Assembly: GCF_015477775.1 (NCBI RefSeq)
Contig: NZ_JADLQO010000009.1
Coordinates: 1 to 64,000 of the forward strand
Source: Nocardia abscessus
Lineage (GTDB): Bacteria; Actinomycetota; Actinomycetes; Mycobacteriales; Mycobacteriaceae
Direction: 5' to 3'
DNA length: 64,000 nt
Shown here one piece after another: positions 1 to 8,605 of this stretch. Made by a program: the position numbers and the translations under genes. The stretch's first letter is position 1. Every line of letters starts with the position of its first letter. The notes beneath the pieces are model-generated. The model saw only the letters and a list, made by a program, of their open reading frames with translations. It made no database searches and had not been told where the DNA came from.

Positions 1-2
1 GT

Positions 3-350
3 CCGCCGACGGATCCGGCGTGGGCGGCCAACGACCCGTATCTGCACGCGGACAAGTTGCGGGGTACCGCGATCTACGTCTCGACCGGTAGCGGGGCACC
101 GGGACCACACGACACACTCCACGGCGCGAACGGCTCCGGGATACAACTGGCCTATCAGCTGATCTTCGGCGCACCGCTGGAAGCGGTCACCAATGTGTGC
201 ACTCGCCAGCTCCGGGATCGCCTGCGTGATTTGGCCGTACCGGCAACCTTCGTGCTACGTCCGACCGGAACCCATTCCTGGGGATACTGGCAAGACGACC
301 TGCACGGTTCGTGGGAGACGATCGGCGCCGCCCTTGCCGAGGACCGGTGA
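3..350 (+). CDS. Mycolyltransferase / antigen 85-type esterase, C-terminal part (5' truncated by window)
   Basis: The reading frame is open from the left edge and ends at 348-350, so only the last ~115 residues are present. The stretch DPAWAANDPY followed about 20 residues later by STGSG and then by THSWGYW resembles the C-terminal third of antigen 85/mycolyltransferases, where the catalytic His sits in the H-SW context. These exported alpha/beta hydrolases transfer mycolic acids between trehalose mycolates and to arabinogalactan. This supports a mycolate-containing host. The nucleophile serine region lies outside the window, so activity cannot be judged. Confidence 0.82.
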   Translation, partial: PPTDPAWAANDPYLHADKLRGTAIYVSTGSGAPGPHDTLHGANGSGIQLAYQLIFGAPLEAVTNVCTRQLRDRLRDLAVPATFVLRPTGTHSWGYWQDDLHGSWETIGAALAEDR

Positions 351-443
351 GCGGCTCGGGGCGGTTCATCGGCGACGGGAAGCCTCCGAACGTAGCCGCT
401 CTGACTGTGACGAGCGGCTGGCCGGGCGTCTGCCGGCACGGGA

Positions 444-929
444 TCAGTGATCGGTGATCCAGGTGTCGGTGAATTCCGCCTCCACCGCGAGCATCTCCAG
501 CAGCCGGGCCACGACGGCGGCTTCGATCTTCTTGCCGAACAACGGGATGGCGACCTCCGCCGAACCTTCCACGACCGCCACCGTCGCGTTGTCGCCCTCG
601 GTGAGCCGGACGGTGCCGCTCACCTGGGCGGGCACACCCTCGACGCGGGCGTGGAAGCTGCCGCCCTCGCGGGTATAGGTCTCGGTGCGTGCGATGACCA
701 GACCCTCGGGTCGCACGGCGGTGACGGCGCTGGGCAATTCCGCCGCCGGAAGGGTCTGCACCAGCCGCACCTGCAAGCAGTCTTCGGCGGCGTCGATCTC
801 GACGAGCTGGGCATCGACCCCACCGACCTCCTCGATGCGGTCTTTCCAGTACTGCTCGTCGGCGAGCGCGGCTCGAAGCGCGTCGGCCGAATGGGAATAG
901 GTGGCCGTGTACGCCAAGGGGGTCGCCAT
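444..929 (-). CDS. DUF2505 domain protein
   Basis: A 161-residue protein that matches DUF2505 along its length: an N-terminal YTATYSHSADALRAALADEQYW segment is followed by alternating beta strands ending in an F-KKIEAAVVARL helix. The layout suggests a START/SRPBCC-like lipid- or ligand-binding fold, but the function of the family is not known. There is no signal peptide or membrane segment. It stands alone, on the opposite strand to the mycolyltransferase. The start ATG at 929 is the natural N terminus. Confidence 0.8.
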   Translation of the reverse strand: MATPLAYTATYSHSADALRAALADEQYWKDRIEEVGGVDAQLVEIDAAEDCLQVRLVQTLPAAELPSAVTAVRPEGLVIARTETYTREGGSFHARVEGVPAQVSGTVRLTEGDNATVAVVEGSAEVAIPLFGKKIEAAVVARLLEMLAVEAEFTDTWITDH

Positions 930-1124
930 ACCGCCACACGCTACCTGCTGTCACGCTGATCGCAGGCGGCGAATCGCCGACACCCGCAACCCGGACTCCC
1001 TGAATCATGCTGGGGAACAACGGATTCGGTGGCGATGCGTGCGCAACCGCGACCCACGGGGGGAGAGAACCGATCGGCGCGGTGGCAGCTCGCGTGGTGC
1101 GGCGCATCCGAGGACGGCGGGCCG

Positions 1125-1331
1125 TCAGGGAAGACGCATCAGCTGCCGGGAGAGGCCGAACAGGCGGCGGGCGAGCTTCACGATGGGAATGCCCAGCGGA
1201 AGCAGGAGGATCGTCACGCACAGCACCGCGCCCACCAGCCACAGCACGGCCGCCAGGATTCCCAGCACCGTGCCGAGCACGGATGTGACAATTCCCAGCA
1301 CTACGCCGAGCAAGCCTTTCAACAGTCGCAT
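1125..1331 (-). CDS. Small hydrophobic membrane protein
   Basis: The ATG at 1331 is chosen because GGAAAGG lies about five bases upstream; the longer frame to 1421 lacks such a site. The 68-residue product begins MRLLKGLLG, carries two closely spaced hydrophobic stretches (about residues 6-28 and 30-50) with Gly/Val-rich repeats, and ends in a basic tail with KLARRLFGLSRQ. It is probably a two-helix inner-membrane protein. I do not recognise the family and no neighbour suggests a role. Confidence 0.6.
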   Translation of the reverse strand: MRLLKGLLGVVLGIVTSVLGTVLGILAAVLWLVGAVLCVTILLLPLGIPIVKLARRLFGLSRQLMRLP

Positions 1332-1520
1332 GATGACCTTTCCGATTCCATTCTGCGCCCCTTCGAGGCCACGCGCACGTGCCATTTCGCCGGAATTCTC
1401 CCCGGCGCGTCCGCACCTCACCTGCAGGTTTGCCGCCGTAGTACGGACGAGGTGGCTCGCCCGGCCGACTGGACGGCATGGGACTGCCCGTCCGGCGGAC
1501 CGGCCGGTACGGTCCCAGGC

Positions 1521-2189
1521 ATGAGCCGAGCGATTGTGGAGCTATCTCATCCGATCTCGGACGGTATGCTCACCTGCCCGGGACTGCCCGGACCGCGCAT
1601 TACCGCGGAGACCTCGCATGAGCAGTGGTCGCTGATCGATATGACCTGCGACATCGCGCGCGTGGACATGGTCGGTGCTACCGGCACCTACATCGACGCG
1701 CCTTCCCAGTTCCACCCCGGCGGCGCCGACGTCGCCGAACTGCCCGTCGAGCGGTTGTGCAATGTGCCGATCGTGGTGATCCGCGCACCGGGGCTCCGCG
1801 CGGTGGGACCGGATGTGCTCGGCGATCCGGCGCGCCTGTGGGGCAAGGCGATCCTCGTGCACACCGGTTGGTCGGCCAAGTGGGGTTCGCCGGCCTACCG
1901 GGGCCCCGGGCATCCGTTCCTGGTCGGCGAGGTCGCCGAGGCGCTGGTCGCCGCCAACGTCGCGCTGGTGGGTATCGATTCGCTCGACATCGACGACACG
2001 TCCCTGCCGACACGGCCGTGCCACCACACGCTGCTCGGTGCGGGAATCCCCGTCATCGAGCAGATGACGAATCTGGACGCGGTCCCCGACACCGGCGCCA
2101 GGCTGATCGCACTGCCCGCCCCGATGCGCGGAATGGGATCGTTTCCGCTGCGTGCCGTGGCGTGGATCGAGTACCACGGTGGCAGATAA
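1521..2189 (+). CDS. Cyclase-family protein (kynurenine formamidase/isatin hydrolase fold) with altered metal motif
   Basis: A 222-residue protein starting MSRAIVELSHPISDGM. ELSHPISDGM and DAPSQFH are typical of the cyclase family of metal-dependent amide and ester hydrolases. The usual metal signature, H-x-G-T-H-x-D-x-P-x-H, reads here as A-T-G-T-Y-I-D-A-P-S-Q, so three of the histidine ligands are replaced while Asp and the GT core remain. A later H (FHPGG) might substitute. The enzyme may use a different metal site, or may not be a hydrolase. No operon partner is evident. Confidence 0.75.
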   Translation: MSRAIVELSHPISDGMLTCPGLPGPRITAETSHEQWSLIDMTCDIARVDMVGATGTYIDAPSQFHPGGADVAELPVERLCNVPIVVIRAPGLRAVGPDVLGDPARLWGKAILVHTGWSAKWGSPAYRGPGHPFLVGEVAEALVAANVALVGIDSLDIDDTSLPTRPCHHTLLGAGIPVIEQMTNLDAVPDTGARLIALPAPMRGMGSFPLRAVAWIEYHGGR

Positions 2190-2213
2190 CCGCTGAACGA
2201 TGTCTTCCTCGGT

Positions 2214-2560
2214 TCAGTATCCGTCGGCGGGGACCGCGTTCGGGATCTCGATGACTCGGCCGGTGTGGGTGGTGACGTAGACGCTGCCCGCGGCGAACCC
2301 GGACCGGTTCACACCGAGGGTGATCCCGGCCGGGAGGGCGAGCCCGGTGGCGAGAGCGCACAGTGTGCCGTCGGTGTCGATACGCGGTACCAGCCGCGGG
2401 GCACCATGCCGTCGGGATCGACGCGATCGAGCGCGGGTACGAGGTCGTTGGAGGTGTACACGGTGCCGTCGGGAGCGAGGGCGACGCCGTTGCCCAGGGA
2501 CAACCCGCCCGCGTAGGGGGCGAGCTCCCCGGTGGCGGGATCAGCTGCCGGTGGTCCCGG
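2214..2560 (-). pseudogene. Remnant of an SMP-30/gluconolactonase-like beta-propeller gene
   Basis: Two reading frames on the minus strand carry consecutive pieces of one protein. Upstream is GELAPYAGGLSLGNGVALAPDGTVYTSND and on to DPDGMVPRGW. After a one-base frame change near 2385 it continues as RIDTDGTLCALATG to IPNAVPADGY and a stop at 2214-2216. NG-ALAPDGTVY and the blade-like repeats are typical of SMP-30/NHL propellers. The N-terminal blades are absent, so this is a truncated and frameshifted gene and not just a sequencing slip. Confidence 0.6.
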
Positions 2561-2718
2561 CGCGGGCTCGGACCCGAGGCACGGGCCCGCATGATCAGCG
2601 TTTTCGATCTTGCGATCGGCAGCTTCGGCTCGTCCGGCGTTCGCCCGGACACCGAGGTTACGGTCGGGAAGTCCCGCTGGCGAAATCCGGTCCCGGACCG
2701 ATGAGGTGTTGTCGAGTG

Positions 2719-3696
2719 ATGGCCGAATACAGTGATCCGAACGGTGCGAACCAGCAGCCGCGCCGGAAGACGATCAACAGTCCCTATATTCATCGGCTGC
2801 AGCGCAGGCATTTCCTGCTGTTCGATGTCCTGCCGATTCTCGGCACGGCGGGCGCTTTCGCGTTCCTCGCGGTACACCCCTTCGGAATGACGGAATTCGT
2901 GCTGCTGTTCTCGATGTGGCTGGTCACCGGCCTCGGAGTGACCGTCGGCTATCACCGGCTGTTCACCCATCGCACGTTCAAGGCGGCGCCGTGGGTGGCC
3001 GGGGTGCTGGCGGTCCTCGGCTCGATGGCCGGACAGGGCGGGGTCGTGTCGTGGGTGGCGCTGCATCGGCGGCATCACGAGTACAGCGATCGGGCAGGAG
3101 ATCCGCACTCGCCGAACCTTTCCGGCGGTGGTCTCCGCGGCACGCTCCGGGGCCTGGCCCATTCGCATTTCCTGTGGATGCGCCGCCACGAGTACCCCAA
3201 CGTCGTGTACTACGCGCCCGACCTCGTCAAGGATCGCGGCCTGGTGCGGATCGCCCGCCTCTACTACTACTGGGTGGGACTTGGACTGCTCATCCCGACG
3301 GTGATCGGCGGACTGGTTTCGCTGAGCTGGACCGGGGCGGTGAGCGGGTTGCTGTGGGGCGGGCTGGTGCGGATCTTCGTCCTCGAACACATCGTCTGGG
3401 CGATCAATTCGTTCCTGCACATGTTCGGTACCCGCCGCTACGCGTCGCGGGAGAACAGCCACAACGGTGGGATATTCGCCTTGGTGACGCTGGGGGAGTC
3501 GTGGCACAACAACCACCACGCGTTTCCCGAGTCGCCGTCCTTCGGTCTGGCCTGGTACCGGCTCGATCCCGGTTTCTGGCTCATCAAGACGCTCGAGAAA
3601 TGCGGTCTCGCCTGGGATCTGAAAACTCCGTCCGCAGCGCGGATGGCCGCCAAACGTATTTCCGGAAAATCCGACCCGGTCGTCAACGCAGCGTGA
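2719..3696 (+). CDS. Membrane fatty acyl desaturase (acyl-CoA/acyl-ACP type)
   Basis: This 325-residue integral-membrane di-iron desaturase has the three histidine boxes HRLFTH (79-84), HRRHH (116-120) and HNNHH (263-267). It has hydrophobic segments at about 35-55, 58-75, 92-112 and 180-225. These enzymes insert a double bond into an acyl chain using O2 and reductant. It is the first gene of a nine-gene run; the ACP follows at once, so an acyl-ACP substrate is plausible, although acyl-CoA cannot be excluded. An in-frame ATG at 2701 would add six residues. Confidence 0.93.
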   Translation: MAEYSDPNGANQQPRRKTINSPYIHRLQRRHFLLFDVLPILGTAGAFAFLAVHPFGMTEFVLLFSMWLVTGLGVTVGYHRLFTHRTFKAAPWVAGVLAVLGSMAGQGGVVSWVALHRRHHEYSDRAGDPHSPNLSGGGLRGTLRGLAHSHFLWMRRHEYPNVVYYAPDLVKDRGLVRIARLYYYWVGLGLLIPTVIGGLVSLSWTGAVSGLLWGGLVRIFVLEHIVWAINSFLHMFGTRRYASRENSHNGGIFALVTLGESWHNNHHAFPESPSFGLAWYRLDPGFWLIKTLEKCGLAWDLKTPSAARMAAKRISGKSDPVVNAA

Positions 3697-3708
3697 GGAA
3701 TGCTCAAC

Positions 3709-3966
3709 GTGGATACGAGTAGAGAAGCCATCGTCCGGTGGTGCAGGGAATATCTCGGAAACTTGCTGGAGATTCCGGCGGACGCGGTGGACCCCGCCGC
3801 GGACTTCGACCGGTTGGGTGTGGACTCCGCTCTCGCCGTCGCGTTGCTGATCGAGGTGGAGGAGCGGTACGGCGTCGATCTCGCGCCGGAGGATCTCTTC
3901 GACAACCCGAATATCAACGCGGTGGCCGGCTATCTGCACGAGCAGAGCCGGCGGAGCGTGGCGTAG
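3709..3966 (+). CDS. Free-standing acyl carrier protein
   Basis: A small acidic four-helix protein of about 85 residues. LGVDSALAVALL places the phosphopantetheine-bearing Ser at residue 40, and the following ERYGVDLAPEDLFDNPNI is typical ACP sequence. I prefer the GTG at 3709 because GAGG at 3695-3698 is ten bases away; the ATG at 3700 is only one base from it. It sits between the desaturase and the methyltransferase genes and next to a fatty acyl-AMP ligase operon partner, so it is probably the scaffold on which the acyl chain is modified. Confidence 0.9.
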   Translation: MDTSREAIVRWCREYLGNLLEIPADAVDPAADFDRLGVDSALAVALLIEVEERYGVDLAPEDLFDNPNINAVAGYLHEQSRRSVA

Positions 3967-3968
3967 CC

Positions 3969-4871
3969 GTGTCCGCACCGACCGGCGCCGAGCGGGCCGC
4001 CGCGGCGGCGGCCGCGATCCGGCACCATTACGACGCGGGCAACGACTTCTACCGGCTGTGGCTCGATTCGTCGTTGAGTTACTCCTGCGCCTTGCGCGCG
4101 AGCGGCGACGATACGTTGGAAACGGCTCAGGAACGGAAACTGCGGTTCCATCTGGACGCGATCGGCGCCGAGAGCGCCGCGGCGGTGCTGGACATCGGCT
4201 GCGGGTGGGGCGCGATCTTGCAACGCCTGTCGCGGCAGCACGCGGTCGAGCGGTCGGTGGGGCTGACCCTCAGCCCCGAGCAGGCCGAGTTCGTGCGGAC
4301 GCTCGATCTCCCGGGTGTCGAAGTGCTGCTGGAGAACTGGACGCACTTCGAACCGGACACCCGTTTCGACGGCATCATCTCCATCGGCGCTTTCGAACAC
4401 TTCGCCCGGCCCGAGGATTCCCCTGCCGAGAAGATCCGGATCTATCGCGAGTTCTTCACCCGCTGCCGCGGCTGGCTGACCGACGACGGCCTGCTGTCGC
4501 TGCAGACGATCGCCTACGCGAACATGGGACGCGAGCAGGCGAGCACGTTCATGCAGCGGGAGATCTTCCCCGATGCGGACCTGCCGACGCTCGCGGAAAT
4601 CGCGGCCGCGGCCGAAGGGATCTTCGAGATCCGCTCGCTCACCAACGGCCGTCTCGACTACGCCTGGACCTGCGAGCAATGGGCGCGCAGACTCCGGGCG
4701 AACCGTGCCGAAGCCGTCGGGATCGTCGGCGCCGACGTCGTCGCCCGCTACGAGCGTTACCTCAAGCTGTCCGCGTTCGGCTTCCGGATGGGCAAGATCG
4801 GCCTGCTGCGACTCGTGCTGGCCCCGTACGGCGACCGGTTCTTGGCCCGCCGAGGAGTACGAGCGGGATGA
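3969..4871 (+). CDS. SAM-dependent methyltransferase, cyclopropane fatty acid synthase/mycolic acid cyclopropane synthase family
   Basis: A 300-residue protein starting at a GTG two bases after the ACP stop. The N terminus has HHYDAGNDFYRLWLD, a CFA-synthase hallmark; motif I VLDIGCGWG is at 73-81 and ISIGAFEHF follows in the expected place. The family transfers a methylene or methyl group from SAM to a cis double bond, giving cyclopropane, methyl-branched or related products. Directly following a desaturase and an ACP, it probably acts on the new double bond. It is typical of the CMAS family in length (about 290 residues). Confidence 0.9.
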   Translation: MSAPTGAERAAAAAAAIRHHYDAGNDFYRLWLDSSLSYSCALRASGDDTLETAQERKLRFHLDAIGAESAAAVLDIGCGWGAILQRLSRQHAVERSVGLTLSPEQAEFVRTLDLPGVEVLLENWTHFEPDTRFDGIISIGAFEHFARPEDSPAEKIRIYREFFTRCRGWLTDDGLLSLQTIAYANMGREQASTFMQREIFPDADLPTLAEIAAAAEGIFEIRSLTNGRLDYAWTCEQWARRLRANRAEAVGIVGADVVARYERYLKLSAFGFRMGKIGLLRLVLAPYGDRFLARRGVRAG

Positions 4872-6127
4872 CGGTGCAGACACGCGAGCAGGCGCACCCG
4901 GCTCCGGCGCGGGTGCGATTCAACCCCTTCAGCGCGGAGTTCCGCCGCGATCCCTATCCGCTCTACCGGCAGCTTCGCCAAGCGCAACCGGTGCACAAGA
5001 CGCTGGGCATGTGGGTGCTCACCCGGCACGCCGATGTGCGCGGCGTCCTGCACGACCGCTCGTTCAGCGCCGGTCTGATCCCGCGCCTGGTCGGCGAGCG
5101 GGCCGAGCGATTCGGGCAGCGCGATGTCGCGCGCGTCGAGCGGCTGGGCCGCAAATCGTTGGTGTTCACCGACAATCCGGACCATGCGCGACTGCGCGGA
5201 CTGGTGAATCGGGTGTTCACCTCCCGGGCTGTCGCTGACCTGCGCCCTCTGGTGACCGAGGTCGTCGAGGGGCTCATGCGGCGAGCCTGGCATGCGGGCG
5301 GCTTGGATGTGATCTCGCAGTTGGCCGTACCCTTGCCGATCACGGTGCTGTGCGAGTGGATGGCACTACCCGGCGACCTGCGCGACCAGGTCGGTCCCTG
5401 GACCCACGACATCCGGTTCCTGCTGGAGCCCGGGCTGATGAAGGCGGGCGACTTCGCGCGCGTATGCGCGGTGGTCGAGGAGTTCGCCACCGCCCTGGAC
5501 GCGGTGCTGGTCGAGCGCCGATCCCGGCCCGGCGCCGACCTGATCAGCCGACTGCTCGCCGCGCGCACGGCGGGTGGCGACATGCTCAGCGACGAGGAGC
5601 TCGTCTTCGTCTGCATCATGTGCTTCGTCGCGGGCAACGAAACGACGAAATCCCTGATCGGCAACGGTGTGCTGGCGTTGCTGCGCCATCCGGACCAGGC
5701 CGCGCTGCTGCGGGACAAGCCGACGGCGGTCAGGCCCGCCGTCGGCGAGGCGCTGCGATACGACAGTCCTCTCCAGCTGACCAAGCGCCTGGCCACCCGC
5801 GATGCCGAGATCGACGGGAAACGGATATCGGCCGGCGACCAAGTGCTGGTGTGCCTGGGCGCCGCCAACCGTGACCCCGCCGTTTTCGACCGCCCAGACG
5901 AGTTCGACCTCACCCGCAGCACCGCGGGCCATCTCGCTTTCGGCCACGGCATGCACGGTTGCCTGGGCGGGCTGCTCGCCGAGCTCCAGGCGGAGGTGGC
6001 TTTCGACTACCTCTTCCGGCACTCGGCGGACATGCGGATGCCGGATGGCGAACTCGAATGGCAGGACCACAGCTTCATCGTCCGCGGGTTGAACCATCTG
6101 CCGGTCACACTGCGGAGCGTGCGATGA
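4868..6127 (+). CDS. Cytochrome P450 (first of two in the operon)
   Basis: A soluble 419-residue bacterial P450. It has the I-helix motif AGNETT (about 255-260, with Asn where His or Gly is usual), ExxR as EALR, and the heme loop FGHGMHGCLGG with the thiolate Cys365. It overlaps the methyltransferase stop by four bases (ATGA), indicating translational coupling. It presumably hydroxylates or otherwise oxidises the modified fatty acyl chain. No ferredoxin or reductase gene accompanies it, so electrons must come from a general redox partner. Confidence 0.93.
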   Translation: MTVQTREQAHPAPARVRFNPFSAEFRRDPYPLYRQLRQAQPVHKTLGMWVLTRHADVRGVLHDRSFSAGLIPRLVGERAERFGQRDVARVERLGRKSLVFTDNPDHARLRGLVNRVFTSRAVADLRPLVTEVVEGLMRRAWHAGGLDVISQLAVPLPITVLCEWMALPGDLRDQVGPWTHDIRFLLEPGLMKAGDFARVCAVVEEFATALDAVLVERRSRPGADLISRLLAARTAGGDMLSDEELVFVCIMCFVAGNETTKSLIGNGVLALLRHPDQAALLRDKPTAVRPAVGEALRYDSPLQLTKRLATRDAEIDGKRISAGDQVLVCLGAANRDPAVFDRPDEFDLTRSTAGHLAFGHGMHGCLGGLLAELQAEVAFDYLFRHSADMRMPDGELEWQDHSFIVRGLNHLPVTLRSVR

Positions 6128-6858
6128 CACGGGCAGCGACGAAGACGTGGCTGCGGTACGAGCGCGACGAAGCGCCCGTGCGGCTGCTCTGCATTCCGCA
6201 CGCCGGTGCCGGCGCGTCATCGTTCAACCGCTGGCCGGACTTGTTTCCAGCGGACATCGCCGCGGTCCGGGTCCAATTGCCCGGCCGGGAGGATCTGTCC
6301 GGTGCGCAGGCGCTGCGCCGCGTGGGCGACGCGGTGGCGGGACTGCTGCCGCAGATCGAGCAGTGGGCCGGCGTGCGAGTCGCGATCTACGGCCACAGCA
6401 TGGGCGCGTTGGTGGCGTTCGAGCTGGCCCGCGCGCTCGCCGCGGCGGGCACACCCACGGCGCACCTGTTCGTTTCCGGCCGCCGCGCCCCGCAGCTGTC
6501 CGCGAGCCGCACGCCGATCCATCACTTGCCCGACGACGATTTCGCGGCCGCGCTCGCCGCGCTGAACGCCTGGGGTCCGGCGGGACGCAGCCGCACCTTC
6601 CTGCGCTACGCACTGCCACTGACCCGCGCGGATCTGGAACTCTCCGAGGAGTACCGCTACCAGCCGATGCCCCGGCTGGGCTGCTCGATCACGGCGTTCT
6701 ACGGCACCGAAGACCCGGTGGTCGACCATGCCGAGATCGCGGCTTGGCGCGCGTTGAGCGATGACGGCTTCGCGATCCACGAATTCCCCGGTGACCACCT
6801 CTTCCACCATCGGCATCGAGTAGCCATCGCCGCGGCGATGACCGCCGCGTTGCAGTGA
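6124..6858 (+). CDS. Type II thioesterase (TesA/GrsT family)
   Basis: A 244-residue alpha/beta hydrolase. CIPHAGAGASSF near the N terminus, GHSMGALVAFELA with nucleophile Ser92, and GDHLFHH near the C terminus form the usual type II thioesterase pattern. These enzymes remove acyl groups from carrier-protein phosphopantetheine, either as editing or as product release. The gene overlaps the P450 stop by four bases. Because no PKS or NRPS module is nearby, its target is most likely the free ACP in this operon. Confidence 0.9.
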   Translation: MTRAATKTWLRYERDEAPVRLLCIPHAGAGASSFNRWPDLFPADIAAVRVQLPGREDLSGAQALRRVGDAVAGLLPQIEQWAGVRVAIYGHSMGALVAFELARALAAAGTPTAHLFVSGRRAPQLSASRTPIHHLPDDDFAAALAALNAWGPAGRSRTFLRYALPLTRADLELSEEYRYQPMPRLGCSITAFYGTEDPVVDHAEIAAWRALSDDGFAIHEFPGDHLFHHRHRVAIAAAMTAALQ

Positions 6859-6867
6859 GGACCCGAC

Positions 6868-8601
6868 GTGCCGCCCACCATCCTGCTTCCCGACATCCTC
6901 GAGCGCCGCGCCGCCAGTGAGCCCGATCGGACCGCCTACCTGTTCCTGGACGAGAAAGGCTCGGAGACAACGACGCTGACCTACCGCGAACTGCGCGAGC
7001 GGGCGCTGGTGGTGGCGCGGGAACTCGGCAGCAGGTGTGCGCGGGGCGACCGCGCGCTGCTGATATTTCCCCAGAGCCCGGAATTCCTCGTCGCGTACTT
7101 CGGGTGCCTCTACGCGGGGGTCGTCGCGGTGCCGGTGAATCCGCCGCGCCGCGGCAAGGTGCAGGACGCGACCCGATCCATCGCCGCCGATTGCGGGCCC
7201 GTCGCGGTGCTGACGCTCGATGCGTTGCTCGAGACATTGCGACCTGCGCTGGAGCCGATCTGCGCGGCCCCGCAGTGGATCGCCGTCGACGGCATGCCCG
7301 CGACGGGCGCGGATGGCACCCCTGCCGCCGCCGGCCTCGACTCCATCGCGTTCTTGCAGTACACGTCCGGTTCCACTGCGGCTCCCAAAGGGGTCATGGT
7401 CACGCACCGGAACCTGATGGCGAACGAGGAGATGATCCGGCAGGCATTCGGGCACGACCGGCGCTCGACCGTGGTGGGTTGGGCGCCCTTCTTCCACGAC
7501 CAGGGTCTGATCGGCAATGTGCTGCAACCGCTGTACGTGGGAGCGACGAGCATCCTGATGTCGCCGGCGACATTCGTTCGCAGGCCGCTGCTGTGGCTGG
7601 AAGCCATCTCCCGGTATCGCGCGCACACCAGCGGCGGCCCCAACTTCGCCTTCGACGCCTGCGTGGCGCGCGCGGCCACCGGGCAGGTGCCCGCGCTGGA
7701 CCTGAGCAGCTGGAAGGTGGCGTTCAACGGAGCCGAACCGATCCGTGCCGAGACGATGACCCGGTTCGCGGAAACCTTCGCACCCTACGGGTTCGACGCG
7801 CGGGCGCTGTATCCGTGCTACGGCCTCGCCGAAGCCACGCTCTTGGTCGCGGGCAGCGCGAAAGGGCGTGGCCCGGTGACGCTGGACGTGGACACCGAAG
7901 CGCTCGAGCGCGGGTACTACGCCGAGGTCGTAACCGATCGGGTCCGCACCCTTGCCGGATCGGGACGGGTGCTGCGGAAGGAACACCTGCGCATCGTGGA
8001 TCCCGATACCGGGCAGCTCTGCCCGCCGGACCGGATCGGCGAGATCTGGGTATCCGGAGAGCATGTCGCACAAGGCTATTGGCGAAATTCCGAGGCGACC
8101 GCCGCGACCTTCCATGCGCGATGCGCCGACGATTCCGGACGAACTTACTTGCGCACCGGCGATCTCGGCGTTCTGGTGGACGGTGAGCTGTACGTGGTCG
8201 GGCGACTCAAAGATGTCGTCATCGTCCGCGGCCGGAACTATTACCCGCAGGACATAGAGCACACTGCCCAGGGCGCGCATCCCGCGCTCCGGGCCGGTGG
8301 CGGCGCGGCGTTCTCGGTGCCCGGGCGCGACGGCGAGAAACTCGTCGTGGTCCAGGAGGTCAAGCGCGAGCATGCGCCGGAGACCGACACCGCCGACATC
8401 GTGGGCGCGATCAAGGCGGCGGTCCTGCAGGAGCACGAACTCGCCATCAGCGACGTGGTGCTGACCCCGGCAGGGCAGGTCCAGAAGACCAGCAGCGGAA
8501 AGACCATGCGGGCGGCGGCCCGGAAACGGTATCTGGCGGGCGGATTCGAGATCTGGTCGCCGCGCACGGAAGAACCCATCGAACTTCGTACGAGGAGCTG
8601 A
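6868..8601 (+). CDS. Fatty acyl-AMP ligase (FAAL/FadD-type)
   Basis: A 577-residue adenylate-forming enzyme starting at GTG. The phosphate-binding motif YTSGSTAAPKG is at 165-175; GWAPFFHDQGLIGN, YGLAEATLLVAG and the C-terminal TSSGKTMR lysine loop follow in order. The PVNPPRRGK and FFHDQGLIGNVLQPL signatures match FAALs, which activate free fatty acids as acyl-adenylates and load them on an ACP without making acyl-CoA. It is probably the entry step of this pathway. The gene starts nine bases after the thioesterase. Confidence 0.9.
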   Translation: MPPTILLPDILERRAASEPDRTAYLFLDEKGSETTTLTYRELRERALVVARELGSRCARGDRALLIFPQSPEFLVAYFGCLYAGVVAVPVNPPRRGKVQDATRSIAADCGPVAVLTLDALLETLRPALEPICAAPQWIAVDGMPATGADGTPAAAGLDSIAFLQYTSGSTAAPKGVMVTHRNLMANEEMIRQAFGHDRRSTVVGWAPFFHDQGLIGNVLQPLYVGATSILMSPATFVRRPLLWLEAISRYRAHTSGGPNFAFDACVARAATGQVPALDLSSWKVAFNGAEPIRAETMTRFAETFAPYGFDARALYPCYGLAEATLLVAGSAKGRGPVTLDVDTEALERGYYAEVVTDRVRTLAGSGRVLRKEHLRIVDPDTGQLCPPDRIGEIWVSGEHVAQGYWRNSEATAATFHARCADDSGRTYLRTGDLGVLVDGELYVVGRLKDVVIVRGRNYYPQDIEHTAQGAHPALRAGGGAAFSVPGRDGEKLVVVQEVKREHAPETDTADIVGAIKAAVLQEHELAISDVVLTPAGQVQKTSSGKTMRAAARKRYLAGGFEIWSPRTEEPIELRTRS

Positions 8602-8605
8602 GCGC

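Noticed and set aside
187..1479. Long 430-residue frame on the minus strand
   Set aside because: It is the shadow of DUF2505 and neighbours: Arg/Pro/Gly-rich, no domain, and it covers recognised genes in another frame.
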